DNA of 64,000 nt from Schistocephalus solidus (lineage: Eukaryota > Platyhelminthes > Cestoda > Diphyllobothriidea > Diphyllobothriidae), in the NCBI GenBank assembly GCA_017591395.1, contig WEDG01004086.1, positions 59,876-123,875 on the forward strand, written 5' to 3'. Positions 34,885 through 45,257 of the stretch are shown here, piece after piece. Under the pieces are notes generated by a model. It ran no database searches, was not told the DNA's origin, and saw only the letters and a program-made list of their open reading frames with translations. The position numbers and the translations under genes were made by a program. Positions within the stretch are counted from its first letter, which is position 1, and every line of letters begins with the position of its first letter.

Positions 34885-35826
34885 GATGCCCTGGAGGCCA
34901 TCAGTGTCGTCGGAAGCCACATTGGCTTTCCGGGAGCAGGCCCTACTCTAGGTGATTGCTCAGACGATTGAAAAAAAGATACGGGCAAAAATCTTCCCGG
35001 TGATGTTGTGCAATGAGATGCCTCGGTTGTTATCACAGAAATGCCGGTTCCTCTTCCGCTTTTAGAGATGTACAATGGACGCGTCTTTGAAATCCTGAGG
35101 AACTTGTCCTGGGCGCCAGATCTCCTGGAATATTGTTGGGAGTTCGGCCATCAGCCGGGGCCCGCCGTGCTTGTAACCTTACGTTGGGATTGCTTCGTGT
35201 CTCAGCGCTTTACCACTGGAAATCTGTTGCGTGGCCCGGACGGTTTCTGGTAGGGAAAGCGGCAGATCCAAGTCATCGTTCGTGTCCACTTGAGGGAGCC
35301 GGTCAATGACAGCATCGGAGATAGCTGATGAACAATTAAGGATCCTTCTGAAGTGCTCGGCCCAGCGCTTGAGAATTTGCGAATTCTGTGTGCCTTCAGA
35401 GCTGAGCGGCGGTGCGGTCCCCTTGGTACAGGGGCCGTAGATGACCTTGATGGCTTTGAAAAAGTTTTTCATTTCATTGCGTTCCGCATTCCCTCGTATT
35501 TCCTCAGCCTTGAGGACCATCCAGTCGTCCTGCATCTCCCGCAACCGTTGCTGTACAACGCGGCGGCATCTAAAGAAGGCTGCTTTGGGGGCGTCAGTCC
35601 GAAGGTCCATGTAGGCTTTGTGTAGTCTATTCTTCTCCGCGAGTAAGGTACTGAAGTCGGCGTCATTGTCGTCAAACCAGTCCTGGTGTTGACGGAGTGC
35701 GCGTCCGAGGACTTCGATGGCGGTGGACTAGATGACATTTTGCAGTTGACACCATCGTGTCTCCACGGTGGTCTTATCGTCTGAAACATGCAGGTTCTCT
35801 AGTTTCTGGGTTATTTGGTTGCTGAA
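34885..35826 (-). pseudogene. RT N-terminal half of LINE copy C
   Basis: Minus-strand frame 35610-35179 reads MDLRTDAPKAAFFRCRRVVQ, AEHFRRILNCSSAISDAVID and LPQVDTNDDLDLPLSLPETV, homologous to copy B. A deletion removes residues around the TTLLTE segment. Then come a stop, HGGPRLMAEL, QVPQDFKDASIVHLYKRK, NITGKIFAR and a frameshifted GLLPESQCGF block. Motifs A to C are absent. It supplies sequence 5' of the start of copy B. Confidence 0.8.
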
Positions 35827-35869
35827 ATCAAAACAGTGAGCAGGCAAATGTGAAAAAATTTTTCTAACT

Positions 35870-36610
35870 TAAATGGCGGTCGCTTACCTTGGGGCCTTCG
35901 TCAGGGTTGAAGTCGGAGCCTCATCTTGGAGAGGACGAGGTGGTGATCAGTCCAACCATCGGCATCGCGGATCGCCTTGGCTAGCACGAGAACATTGTCC
36001 AGCAGCTGCCGGTGCCACGACTGAGGGTGCATCCGTGGCCTTCTCTCGCGCCAGAAGGCGGAAGAAGGTTTTGGTCAGCATGAGACGGTGTTCCGTACAC
36101 GTTCGCAGAAGAAGGAGGCCGGTATCATTACAGCAACCGAGACCGTGGTGACTCAGCACTCCCTTTCAGGCAGCGTGGTCTGTCCCGACGCGGGCGTTGA
36201 AGCCACAAAGGACAATTTACTTGTCCGCCTTCGTCACAGTGACCAGGAGTGTGTGCAGGTCCTCGCAAAATTAGTCCTTCGCCACATCAGACCATCTCAT
36301 GGGAGGAGCGTAGGCGCTGATGATGGTGTCGAACTGTTCTCCCTGAAGAGGCAGGCGGAGGCTTATCAGGCGATCATTGATACCCTGCAGCAGACAGGGA
36401 AGACGTCCCACGATGTCGTTCCGCATGGCAAAGGCAACACCAACATCGCGTCGCTCTGCCTTTAGCCGGCCACTCCAGAAGAAGGTGTAGCCGACACCCA
36501 CCTTCTCAGCTGACCCTGTTCAGAGAATCGGGTCTCGCTGAAACAGCAATGTCAACACTTGCAGCGCGCCAGTTTCCAAGCGACTTGCGCCGTCCTCCAT
36601 TCCGGCCGGT
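35870..36610 (-). pseudogene. AP-type (EEP family) endonuclease of LINE copy C
   Basis: Minus strand from about 36610: NVRSLLDNPRSNRPEWRTAQ, SETRFSEQGQL, GYTFFWSGR, then in frame 36501-36271 ERRDVGVAFAMRNDIVGRLP and FDTIISAYAPPMRWSDVAKD. It continues [35 protein letters not shown] and, after a shift, WLDHHLVLSKMRLRL. The domain order N, E, GDFN and SDHH-like box is recognisable. GDFN has become CGFN, losing a catalytic Asp, and there are at least three stops. This enzyme would nick target DNA to prime reverse transcription. Confidence 0.8.
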
Positions 36611-36659
36611 TGCTCCTAGGATTGTCTAAAAGGGAACGAACATTTCAGGCTGCTAGTGT

Positions 36660-37100
36660 AAGTGGACTCACCCGAGCAGCCTGGAGGGTATGGCACGGAG
36701 GATAAGACGGGGGTATTGTTGTTTGTTTGAGTTTTGCGTCCACGTATTTTCAGATCTGCGAGCCGCGACCGGCTACAGAAGATGTGCGACAGAGCATTTG
36801 TTTAAAACACCTTTTCTAGCCCCTTCCTTTGACATCCCAGTCGGCTGCCGATCTCCGCTATTGGTCAGGGTTTTGTTTTAATGGGAGAGCGACCCGAGTT
36901 AGCCTAGGCCGCCTACGGTGTTGCTGTCATCCCCACCGTAGGACTTTTTGGGAGGGCGAAGGTGGGAAGATCAGGAATCAGACATATCTGGTGTGGAAGC
37001 ACATACAGCGCCGGAGCCCCTCACCTGGTTTAGCCCGCCATTCTTGACGGTTGCCGGGGTGTGGTCACTGGAAAGAGCCAAGCTACGATGAGCCACAAGT
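36660..37100 (-). other. Probable 5' UTR of LINE copy C
   Basis: Lies between the endonuclease and the 85-bp unit, in a position expected for LINE 5' UTR or promoter. No coding sequence recognised. Assignment is by position only. Confidence 0.4.
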
Positions 37101-37107
37101 GACAGTT

Positions 37108-37192
37108 GGGTACCAGTTAGAGGTGGCCACCTGTACGAGACAAATGGAGCGACCAAATGCTATCTGTGTGGTGCTACCCCTAACAAGTACCC
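37108..37192 (-). repeat. 85-bp unit with 13-bp inverted ends, LINE-linked copy
   Basis: GGGTACCAGTTAG at 37108-37120 faces CTAACAAGTACCC at 37180-37192 (11 of 13 match). Interior 'aaatgctatctgtg' is shared with 63913-63995. It stands between R and the LINE 5' region. Confidence 0.65.
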
Positions 37193-37199
37193 CCAACCC

Positions 37200-37850
37200 C
37201 CACACACGTTAGTTTGACCGTCGTGTTCGACGATGGCCCCCGTATGCTTCACAACAGTGTGGTGAAGGGATGGTGACTCGTGCTTGATTATAGTAAGAAT
37301 AGACTTGCACTGCATCGACCTCACTCTCTGTTCCACTCTCCCCACCTGGACCTGGTGTTGAGACAGAGTTAAGAAAACCGGAGATGAGAGAGGGCGCTGG
37401 CCCACGCAATTCGATCAAACACCAAACAAGAACTCAACAACAAGAGAAGGGCGATTGGGATCCGACTGAGTGGGAGGGTCATAAATGTCACATGAAAAAG
37501 AAGCCTTTGAAGCCTGACTCTCAGTGGGCCAGTCGTCCATTGCGCGCAAACGCACGCGGTTCGAGTTTTCCGTCAGATGGCACTTTTCAAAGCCACAGTT
37601 TCAAGCGCACCTTGATAGTTTTTAGCTCGTCAGGTGGTCTCTATTGAGGAATAAATGCACTGAGCCGTGGAGCTCACTCTCTAGCCCACCCTCACAATCA
37701 GACCATCGTCCGAACCGGTCAATTGTCTGATGTGTGAGTGGGCGCCTTGGCTGACGGGCTGGCGTAACTATCTTCATGCGCCACAGCCCGACCTGGCCCA
37801 CATAGCGCCTAGTCTATCCTGTGTTACTCCAGTGCATCTACCACGTGGTT
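37200..37850 (-). repeat. Repeat R, copy R6, upstream of LINE copy C
   Basis: Minus-strand alignment with R1 across most of its length, e.g. 'ctgtctcaacacc', 'gtgggatccga'-like and 'caagcgcacc' blocks, and the two-half structure is preserved. Same strand as LINE copy C and immediately upstream. Confidence 0.65.
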
Positions 37851-38256
37851 CATTCTGGATCACAGTCGTCTAGTGCAATTAACCACTGAAATATAAACAC
37901 AGCAGAGTGACCGTGGTTTCCAAACGACGGACCACACACGCTAACTGGAAGAGATACTAATTGAACTACATGCTACAGTTGATCAAGGTTAATGCCTACC
38001 AGCGAACGCTTGCTAAGGGCAGGCGTGATCGACAAGGATTAAATAGAGAATTTCAACCAAACCATGCCATGGCGAAGCGTCGAAAATGAATATATTGGCA
38101 GACCACTTGCATCGCTTACGATGGGAACTGCCTGCAAAGTGAACTCAACCCTCCGCGGCCAGGTAATACATTCAAATTTCCCAATAGTAAAAGCAAGGAA
38201 ACAAGTCTGTCGACTACGGCATACAGTATAGTGGTGAAGACGGTAACTGCCGACGA

Positions 38257-38515
38257 TCACCAAGGAAGTGGATACTGATTATGATGATGCTGCTGCTGTT
38301 GAGGATAATCATTATGCATGAGCACCACTGTGCTCCAAAGTTGGACCGGAGGTTGCATGGCGACCAGATCAGAATTCTGCAGTTTTTGAGGCACACTGCG
38401 GACTCTGGTTATAAGTTTGATTTTTGGCGTGGTCAAAGGCGTGGATGGAGGTGATGGGCACCCCACGAGCCAGGTCCAAGAGACCTGATTGTCAGCTTTC
38501 AACTCGATCGAACGA
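38257..38515 (-). CDS. Probable terminal coding exon, unrecognised
   Basis: A strong acceptor on the minus strand (TGTTTTTGCTGTCAG) ends at 38516 and is followed by about 85 open codons to TGA. The translation starts RSIELKADNQVSWTWLVG, continues with Pro/Thr-rich sequence, and ends DYPQQQQHHHNQYPLPW. Gln/His runs near a C-terminus are common in transcription factors and other regulatory proteins, but no domain is present to name it. A GC-rich segment upstream (38570-38760) has an ATG but no settled donor. Could be a real gene end or chance. Confidence 0.35.
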
Positions 38516-38959
38516 CTGACAGCAAAAACACATGAACAAACCTGACCGGCAGAAAACCTCACCAGGCGGCCTTGTATGCTCCAAACCCGTCGGCTGTCAG
38601 CTGCCTGGGAGCCTACCGACTAGACCCATGAAGAAAACCCAACAGCCCTGGGAAAGGGCGGACGGACGCAAATTAGCGCCTGCAGCTGCCATTCCCTCTG
38701 CCCACTCTTAGCACTGGCGTCGTGGCGGGCCTCGACTGTCTCTCAGGTTGAACGAATTCCGATTCGGCTATCCTAAAATCTGTGGATGGTGATGATACCG
38801 ATGAGAATTAATTGGACTCCGGCTGTTATATATCGGTTGAATAACGTGCGAATCTGTGACATCTACAAGAACGTTATTCCTATGTTGAAAAGAAGCCGTA
38901 AAACCGTATTCTGCCTTTATCGCGTACTTGAAACTTAGTATCTAATGGAGATCTAACCC

Positions 38960-39125
38960 GGTAAGATAACTAGGCCGGGGTTAGAGTGTTGAAATTCTAA
39001 TTCACAGGTCACGGGTTCGAGCCTCGGGTGGTGCAACACCTGGAGTTGGGTATGGCTGGCTGATGACCACTAATGTGCCAGAAATGCCTTTTCCAGGCCC
39101 CCTTGTCTTTGTCGACAATGTTCAT
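38960..39125 (+). repeat. tRNA-derived SINE with near-intact core
   Basis: B box CGGGTTCGAGCC near 39013, 'ggagttgggtatggctgg', core CTGATGA at 39060-39066 and GAAA at 39081-39084, then CCAGGC at 39093. The stem III palindrome is degenerate here. Confidence 0.65.
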
Positions 39126-39139
39126 CAGATCTGTGGATT

Positions 39140-41130
39140 TAATCAGGTCGGGCCCTTCAAATATTGGCGCACACGAAGCGCCCCATGAATCTGTAAAAAA
39201 GGCGACGATCGAGACTGTGTCCACTTAATTGCCGTAATTTTGAACATCAGTTATTATTTAACTAAGCGGCAACACGCAAAATAATTTCATATATGAAATA
39301 CGTCAAAATTCCTTTATCATGGCACTATATCATTACGCGATATAAACAATGGCACTTGGCATGCAATAATTCCGAGCCTAAATAATCACCTGTCAACGCG
39401 ATTAATCAACATTATCTCTTTTAACAAAGTTTGGGAAATTCAGCAGAATTTTAATTTTCAAGGCTATAAAGACCGGCCTAAAAGATAATTTTTAAAGGAG
39501 GGAGGTAACTCAAATTAAATCTCAAGAAATAACCTTCTACGGGCGCGTTCCCTCTGGCAGATACGGGTGACTAGGATAATGTTCCACATAAAATTGCTTT
39601 ACTCTGGATAGCCTAGTCTTTGTTAATTCTTTGTCTAATTCCAGATGTGCTTTTTTAGCATTTCATGGGTTAAAATTATTCTACTCTGAAATCCTTTCGA
39701 ATATCTCTTCCTGTATCAACCTACTACAGCGCACTGGTTAATGTTCTCAGCTGTGGCCACTTTTATGAAACCGGCATCAGTGTCTAAATAAATGTACATC
39801 TACTGCAACTATTTGCAGTTACTGTACTCTCTCCACAAGCATGATAGCATCTAAAATGTTCGTCAGTCGAGAACTACTACGTACAGCAAAAATTTATTTG
39901 GTAGAATATTAGTCATCTGCAAAATTAATTTTAGTCGGTTTGGAGCCCATCTACGTACCCCTTAGTAATGTACAGCTTCCTACACACACTCTCATATGCT
40001 AAATTTGGACTCATCACTCCTGATAAACCGGCATATTTCATCAGGAATTAATTACAGGACAAGTTTTCAACATTTTAAACTTTCGCTTCGTATAAGGCCA
40101 TAATTAAAAATATGTTTTTAAGCTGGAAATCTGTATAACCGATAATTAGAATTTCCAAACGTTTGACAGATCGTAGGAAAAATGACTGTGTATACCTTAC
40201 GTAATCCTTATATCATACGTAAATAAGTTAGCCTATTAAAGTTAGGTGTTCACATTCTTAAATACTCCTAAATTTATCACCTGTCACCAGACATGAACAT
40301 CATTTTTGTTTGAAAGCTTAGTTTAAAGCTCCTTTTGAAAAACTCTTTATGGCGCAGTGACTGTCAATTTTGATTACCCTAACTTTGTGTGTTCATAGTG
40401 TTTCCCACACTGTGCTAAAACTATTCACTCGTCAATACTGCCTAAAATACCTCTTTTTTTTTGAATTTTGAGTAAAAATAAAAGACTCTATAACCATCGT
40501 TTTTCTTATAAAAATTAAAAATAGTCCTATTTCCAGGACCTCAGATGGAATTTGCATGTGACTTACCGTTGAATACATTTAAATCGAGATAGTGATTTTA
40601 TGTCTGACGTCACTTGTAATCTGCAACTAAACTAATTGTATTTGTGAGCAACAACATTTCGCGTTCCAAGTTCGCTGACCATCTTGCATAATCTCCTACC
40701 GTTAACGCAACCGAAAAGTGTCAATTTTCTATCAGTGTTTTAACACGAAATTACTCCCTCCACGCCAGGCAGACTTCAACAACTTCTGCAATGATAATCA
40801 TGCAGATACCAAAACAGTAAAAGTCAACAAAAGTATGTTTTCGATTAGTTGTCACCATGCCTTTACAATAAAAACGAATCACCTTAGGAAATGTTAACCA
40901 AAAAGCTCAGTAAAACTTCTATGAGAGGGTGAGAAAAATAGGATCCAGAGTCGAGGCCCTATGGCGGCAGGTGGTGTTAGTGCGAGGGTGCTTCAACACT
41001 AAAACACAACTTTGTAGGATCTGGAGCATGAATGTGGATCAGCTTCAGCCAGGTTAAATTTGAATGAACGTTGTCCGCAAGCACAAGCTTAGATCGAATA
41101 ACAACACGGCATAATTTTGTAAAGTCTCGC
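39140..41130. other. Intergenic, AT-rich
   Basis: No recognised feature. Confidence 0.4.
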
Positions 41131-41499
41131 GAGAAAACATGGACTTCCGTAGTTTTGCCCTTCTATATCGTATGAGTCAGTCCACTGTCGAGTTTACTGG
41201 ATGCTCTGCAAATTGGCCATCCGCGAGGAAAACAAGTGGGAGCAAATTGGTTTTTGGTATTTGCCCATTAAGATCGGTCAATCACTATGAAAAACCTATC
41301 CTTTTACTGTATGCTAACGAAAATACAAATAAGGAATGTCTGCCAAAACAGACGTGCGGATATGCTCATTTCTGTTGCTTCGTCAGCTATTGGAGGGGCA
41401 GTTCACGAGTTGGAAGTTGCAACGTCTGCCGACTGCTCGATGCAGTGGTGCGCGGCACCGGTAAATTTCGCGTGATTTAATTTATATTAAGGCAGAATT

Positions 41500-41850
41500 G
41501 CACAGTGTACTCTCCCCAATTTTATATCGGCCGGATGGTTGCTCTGAGCAGTGACTGACAATGCCAAACTGCCCGTTTACGCGTGCCACACACGAACGGA
41601 TCCCCAAAGGCTTTGGGCTTTCACGTGGACCACTAGGAGCTCGCATGGCTGAAAGCGCTACAGGTGGTATTGAGACGGAGCCATTTCAACGTGAGAGTAG
41701 TTCTGAGAGGAACCGAGTTATTCTGCCAGTTAGCAAATTCCATGTGTATGATAAGTTATTGTGCAGGTTTATTTTAATGAGGAACATGTTGTTGGGCCGT
41801 GGGAGTGGATCTCAAAGAAGCTAAAATCGAAAGCCTTCCTGCTCTCACCC
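41500..41850 (-). repeat. Possible strongly diverged copy of repeat R (R7)
   Basis: 'gagccatttcaac' near 41680 and 'gaggaacatg' near 41779 echo R2 blocks in the same order; overall similarity is low. Confidence 0.3.
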
Positions 41851-42229
41851 ACGCACCAGGGATCAAGAAAAATACGCTCATATTGCAAGAGCTGAGGGGC
41901 TGCAGTGTTGCCTTATTGGGGAGGGCAGAGACGTTTTGATTAGTAACCTAAAGCTTATCCAGTTGCGTTGTGTGATGCTGTTTGGGTGCAACGATCTACT
42001 CACCTTGGATGTTTTATGGACATACGGTAGCTCCACCTATCTCAGAAATTTTGATTAAAATTCACAAATTTTTGAATAGAAAGAACAAAATCTCAGAGAT
42101 ATTTCAGTGATAATGGGATGTAAAATTTTGAATGAAATCTTTTCTGATCAAATGCAAAGAAAGCACATTCATTAAAATGACTACTTTTATTGTTGGCATT
42201 TTGGATCCGCCCTTACTAGTGCTAGCCGC

Positions 42230-42290
42230 TATGTGGCCACCGACTGATGATGACCAAGTAACCAGAAGTCGTTGTTCCAGTCTGCGTACT
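42230..42290 (+). repeat. SINE core fragment
   Basis: 'gactgatgatgaccaagta' then 'ccagaagtcg' and 'gttccagtctg' matches the core with substitutions. Confidence 0.5.
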
Positions 42291-42699
42291 TAGTGTTGGT
42301 CAGTCATCATTGGTTATGCCCAACATTTGCTAGAGACAGTAGACTAGAATCAGATGTTGGTAGGCCATCTTTCTCCCAAAGTTAGACGTATCGCGACGGG
42401 CGCCGCTTCCACTTGTCAGCGTTTGATCGATCGCACCTGGTTGAAGGACAACCCGTTCGACTAAAATGCCAAATTACGAGCGGTTTACGGCCTTGAATTG
42501 GGTTATGGCTGCTGATGAGGATGTTGACGACTGGGTCAGAAACACGCATTCACATCCCGTATGTTTTGGTATCATTAGGAACAGGCCTAAAAATATCAGC
42601 CTTGGGCCTATTTTGAAGATTACCAGCTGAGTAAGAGGCTCGGCCGGTCGCCTGACGCATTGAAGGGGAAAAAGAGAGGAGAGTGTGGGCAACACGGGG

Positions 42700-42845
42700 A
42701 AAATTGGTGGATGGGAAACTGGAATAGCCATTTCTGGCATATTAGCCGTCATCAGTCAGTCAATCCAAAACCCTAGGTGTTGCACCACTGAAGGCGCAAA
42801 CCCGACCTGTTGATTAAGAAGTCCTAACGCTCTAAAAAGAAATTG
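42700..42845 (-). repeat. tRNA-derived SINE with hammerhead-like core
   Basis: Minus strand: head near 42835, 'gcctggggtt'-like spacer, core at 42761-42717 with CTGATGA, GGC/GCC stem II, GAAA and CCAGTT. One stem I G-U pair of the 28503 copy is A-T here. Confidence 0.6.
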
Positions 42846-42924
42846 AAACACGGGTTCGTTGTTTTTATCTTCGATTGGAAAATTTAGCAATAGTAGATGG
42901 GGGCTCAAAATCGGTTATAGACCT

Positions 42925-43115
42925 CACTTCTTCCGCTTTGCCTTGGAGTACTCGCGGGTCAATCAGTAGCCACACAGTGGCTTGCGGTAGAAAAGGCAAA
43001 TCGAAAATGCCAAGAAAGACAAGAAAGACCAGAATGGCCATTTCTGGCTTAGCCAGCCACACTCAACCCTAAGGACGAGTGAGTTTCTATACCGATCGTT
43101 AAGAGGTTCATCACC
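42925..43115 (-). repeat. SINE copy lacking the core
   Basis: Minus strand: 'gtggctggct' directly followed by 'aagccagaaatggccattc', so CTGATGA is deleted; tail with 'ccaaggcaaagcgg' follows. Confidence 0.6.
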
Positions 43116-43119
43116 GAAG

Positions 43120-44780
43120 GGCTATTAAATCAGTATGAATGTTTCGCATGTAATTTTTGATGCCCACAGTAAGTCAAATATATTATGCACTAACATGGTT
43201 AAAATATTTTTCTCCTAATAATTTATTAGCAAATAAAGTCTTCTCCAAATTTTTACGTCTAAACCATTTTATTTTTCAGTTAAAAATTTAATTCCTAAAT
43301 AATTTACAGATGATTGCAGGTACATTTGTACCTACGGTTTTAAAACTACGTACTGCATACTATCTGTGTAACGAAAAACATATAATTTCCCTAGGCTATA
43401 ATGAAGCATTTATATTGGGCCTATTGAGTTTTACGATGAAAACGGACCACGTTTTATTCAAATTTCTGAATGCGCAAAAGTTTACTTGGAACCTAAATAC
43501 TTTTTATCCATGATATTTTGAAAGATTTGCAAAATATGTGAAATCCTTGTACAACCCAAAAAATGGTGATGTTTTATTTCCGAAGTTTTCACACTTTTAA
43601 ACCTTTTTACGGTTTTTATTAAAGATTTTTATGTGTTACGCAATTTTTGTATCTCTTTCTCGTAGATAGTACACAAACGTCGTTTAAAAACTTGGTATTG
43701 CTCTTAGAGTCTTTTGCATGATTTTTAAATTGATTTAATTTCTGTAACCCTACCTACAGTACGTGCGGTTTCCTATATTCTATGGAAATATACCTGCTGT
43801 ATAGATGAATTTTACTTTTTTCTTCTACCTGAAAATGACAAGGACAATGCGATTGCAGGTTGCCCGATTTGGCATTAGATATTGATCCCAACCTAATGCC
43901 CGTTTGATGATATAATGCATTTCATATGCAGTGTTCATTAACATTAACATAAAATGCTGTATAAATGGTCATTTTATCGTCTGAAAATCTCAAAATAACT
44001 AATTATTTAAACTGAAACACAAGTTTTATGAAATATTAATTTAAAAAACTTAATTCTATATCCATCGCATACAAGAAAAATTCTTTATTTGCAATTACTG
44101 TAAATTGTGATTAACGTGGTTATCGAAAATCAATGGGGAAAACCACTTGCTTCTTCAGTTGTCATTTAAAAAGGGTTTATTTTTGCAGACGCCTGGAACA
44201 AATCTTAGTCAAATGTCGTAATCTTGCTATGCCTGAATTATCGTAGCGTTTTTCAGCAAAATTTTTCGGTTTTCCAACCCACCTAAGTTATCCTGTCTAA
44301 TCGAAAACACTTCATGAGGAAGGCCAGCTAATGTATATTTCTATATTAATTTTGTCTACAACTGCGTTAACTTTGTCATTTAGTGAATGTTTACGCTATC
44401 AAATATACTATAACACCTTAATTGCGTAGTCGTTTTAATGTCTCCTAATTCTTTCGTCGTAAAATTAAGGCCACTTTTTAAGTCATACGTGTTTTTGTTT
44501 TATTTGTAACTTTCAGCAGGAGTTCAGTGCTGCTTTGCAGTTTAACAAGCAGTCCCGACGTAACGTATTACCAGCAAAGGAAATGGAAACTGAAATGGCG
44601 TATTTCGGATTATGTGTCGCCCTCAAGTGGTCTCACAAACCAGTTGTATCCTTGGGATGGGATTCCTGAAGTATGCGTCGGCAGCACTGGTGCTTAAAAC
44701 ACCAGGCACCAGGTGTCCCCGTTTCTATGAGCCATCTCCGTTACCATGGAATTTCCACTACACAGACGCAGCTATCGTTG
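43120..44780. other. Intergenic, AT-rich
   Basis: No recognised feature. Confidence 0.4.
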
Positions 44781-44789
44781 TAGGCTGGG

Positions 44790-44990
44790 GCTGCATGATA
44801 CACCATACTTGCTGTATAGACATTAATTAAATGCCCAGACCCCTGTTTTGCCATCTTCTGAGCTGTTGCATGACACAGCTGCGAGGAGCTCGATTCATCA
44901 GTGGATCCCTCAGCATGCCCCTGTGTATCCTAATAGGCACTCTAGTTTCAAAAGTTTTGCTTGTTTATTTCCTCAGAAATTAAATGCTAT
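44790..44990 (+). repeat. Repeat C, copy 2
   Basis: Starts 'gatacaccatact', then 'gcccagac', 'cagctgcgaggagctcg', 'tcatcagtgg', 'cccctgtgt' and 'tttcctcagaaatta', matching 23945-24120. Confidence 0.6.
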
Positions 44991-45131
44991 GTTAGAGTCG
45001 ATCGCTTTATGCTACGGTCTAAAGACGCATGCAAAATGTTTGTATGAATGCTCAGGTCGAAGTCCCTCAACCGCTTCATATTCATTAAACTGACGACAGG
45101 TAGTTAGTAGTATTTATTGGGGTGAGATGAT

Positions 45132-45257
45132 ACACCATACTGACAGTAAGACCTAAAACAGGTGCATTGCCGATGCGCCGAACTTCTCGCACTGGCAGAA
45201 TATCTGCGATACACGCGTCTGGGCTTTTAGCTAGTATCTGTACTGTCAGTATGGTGT
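45132..45257 (-). mobile_element. 126-bp MITE-like element with 17-bp terminal inverted repeats (repeat C relative)
   Basis: ACACCATACTGACAGTA at 45132-45148 is exactly inverted at 45241-45257. The interior on the minus strand holds 'aaaagcccagacgcgtg' and 'atattctgcca', shared with other C copies. No coding capacity. The right size and structure for a non-autonomous DNA transposon; no target-site duplication is obvious. Confidence 0.6.

Larger units (their letters stand above)
34885..36660 (-). mobile_element. Zinc-finger LINE copy C, antisense, 3'-truncated
   Basis: On the minus strand: 5' region, EEP endonuclease, linker, first half of the RT, then an abrupt end near 34890 within 'QCGFRRH', before the RT catalytic motifs. 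Loss of the 3' end is not how LINEs usually truncate, so a later deletion or rearrangement is likely. Upstream (36660-37100) is probably its 5' UTR, then the 85-bp inverted-repeat unit and R in the same orientation. Confidence 0.8.

Noticed and set aside
35822..35887. Intron-like segment (GTAAGC ... TTTGATTTCAG) between endonuclease and RT of LINE copy C
   Set aside because: On the minus strand it translates into residues expected of the linker (KRPP... and ...PAHCFDFSNQ), with a small indel. It is coding sequence that happens to look like an intron.
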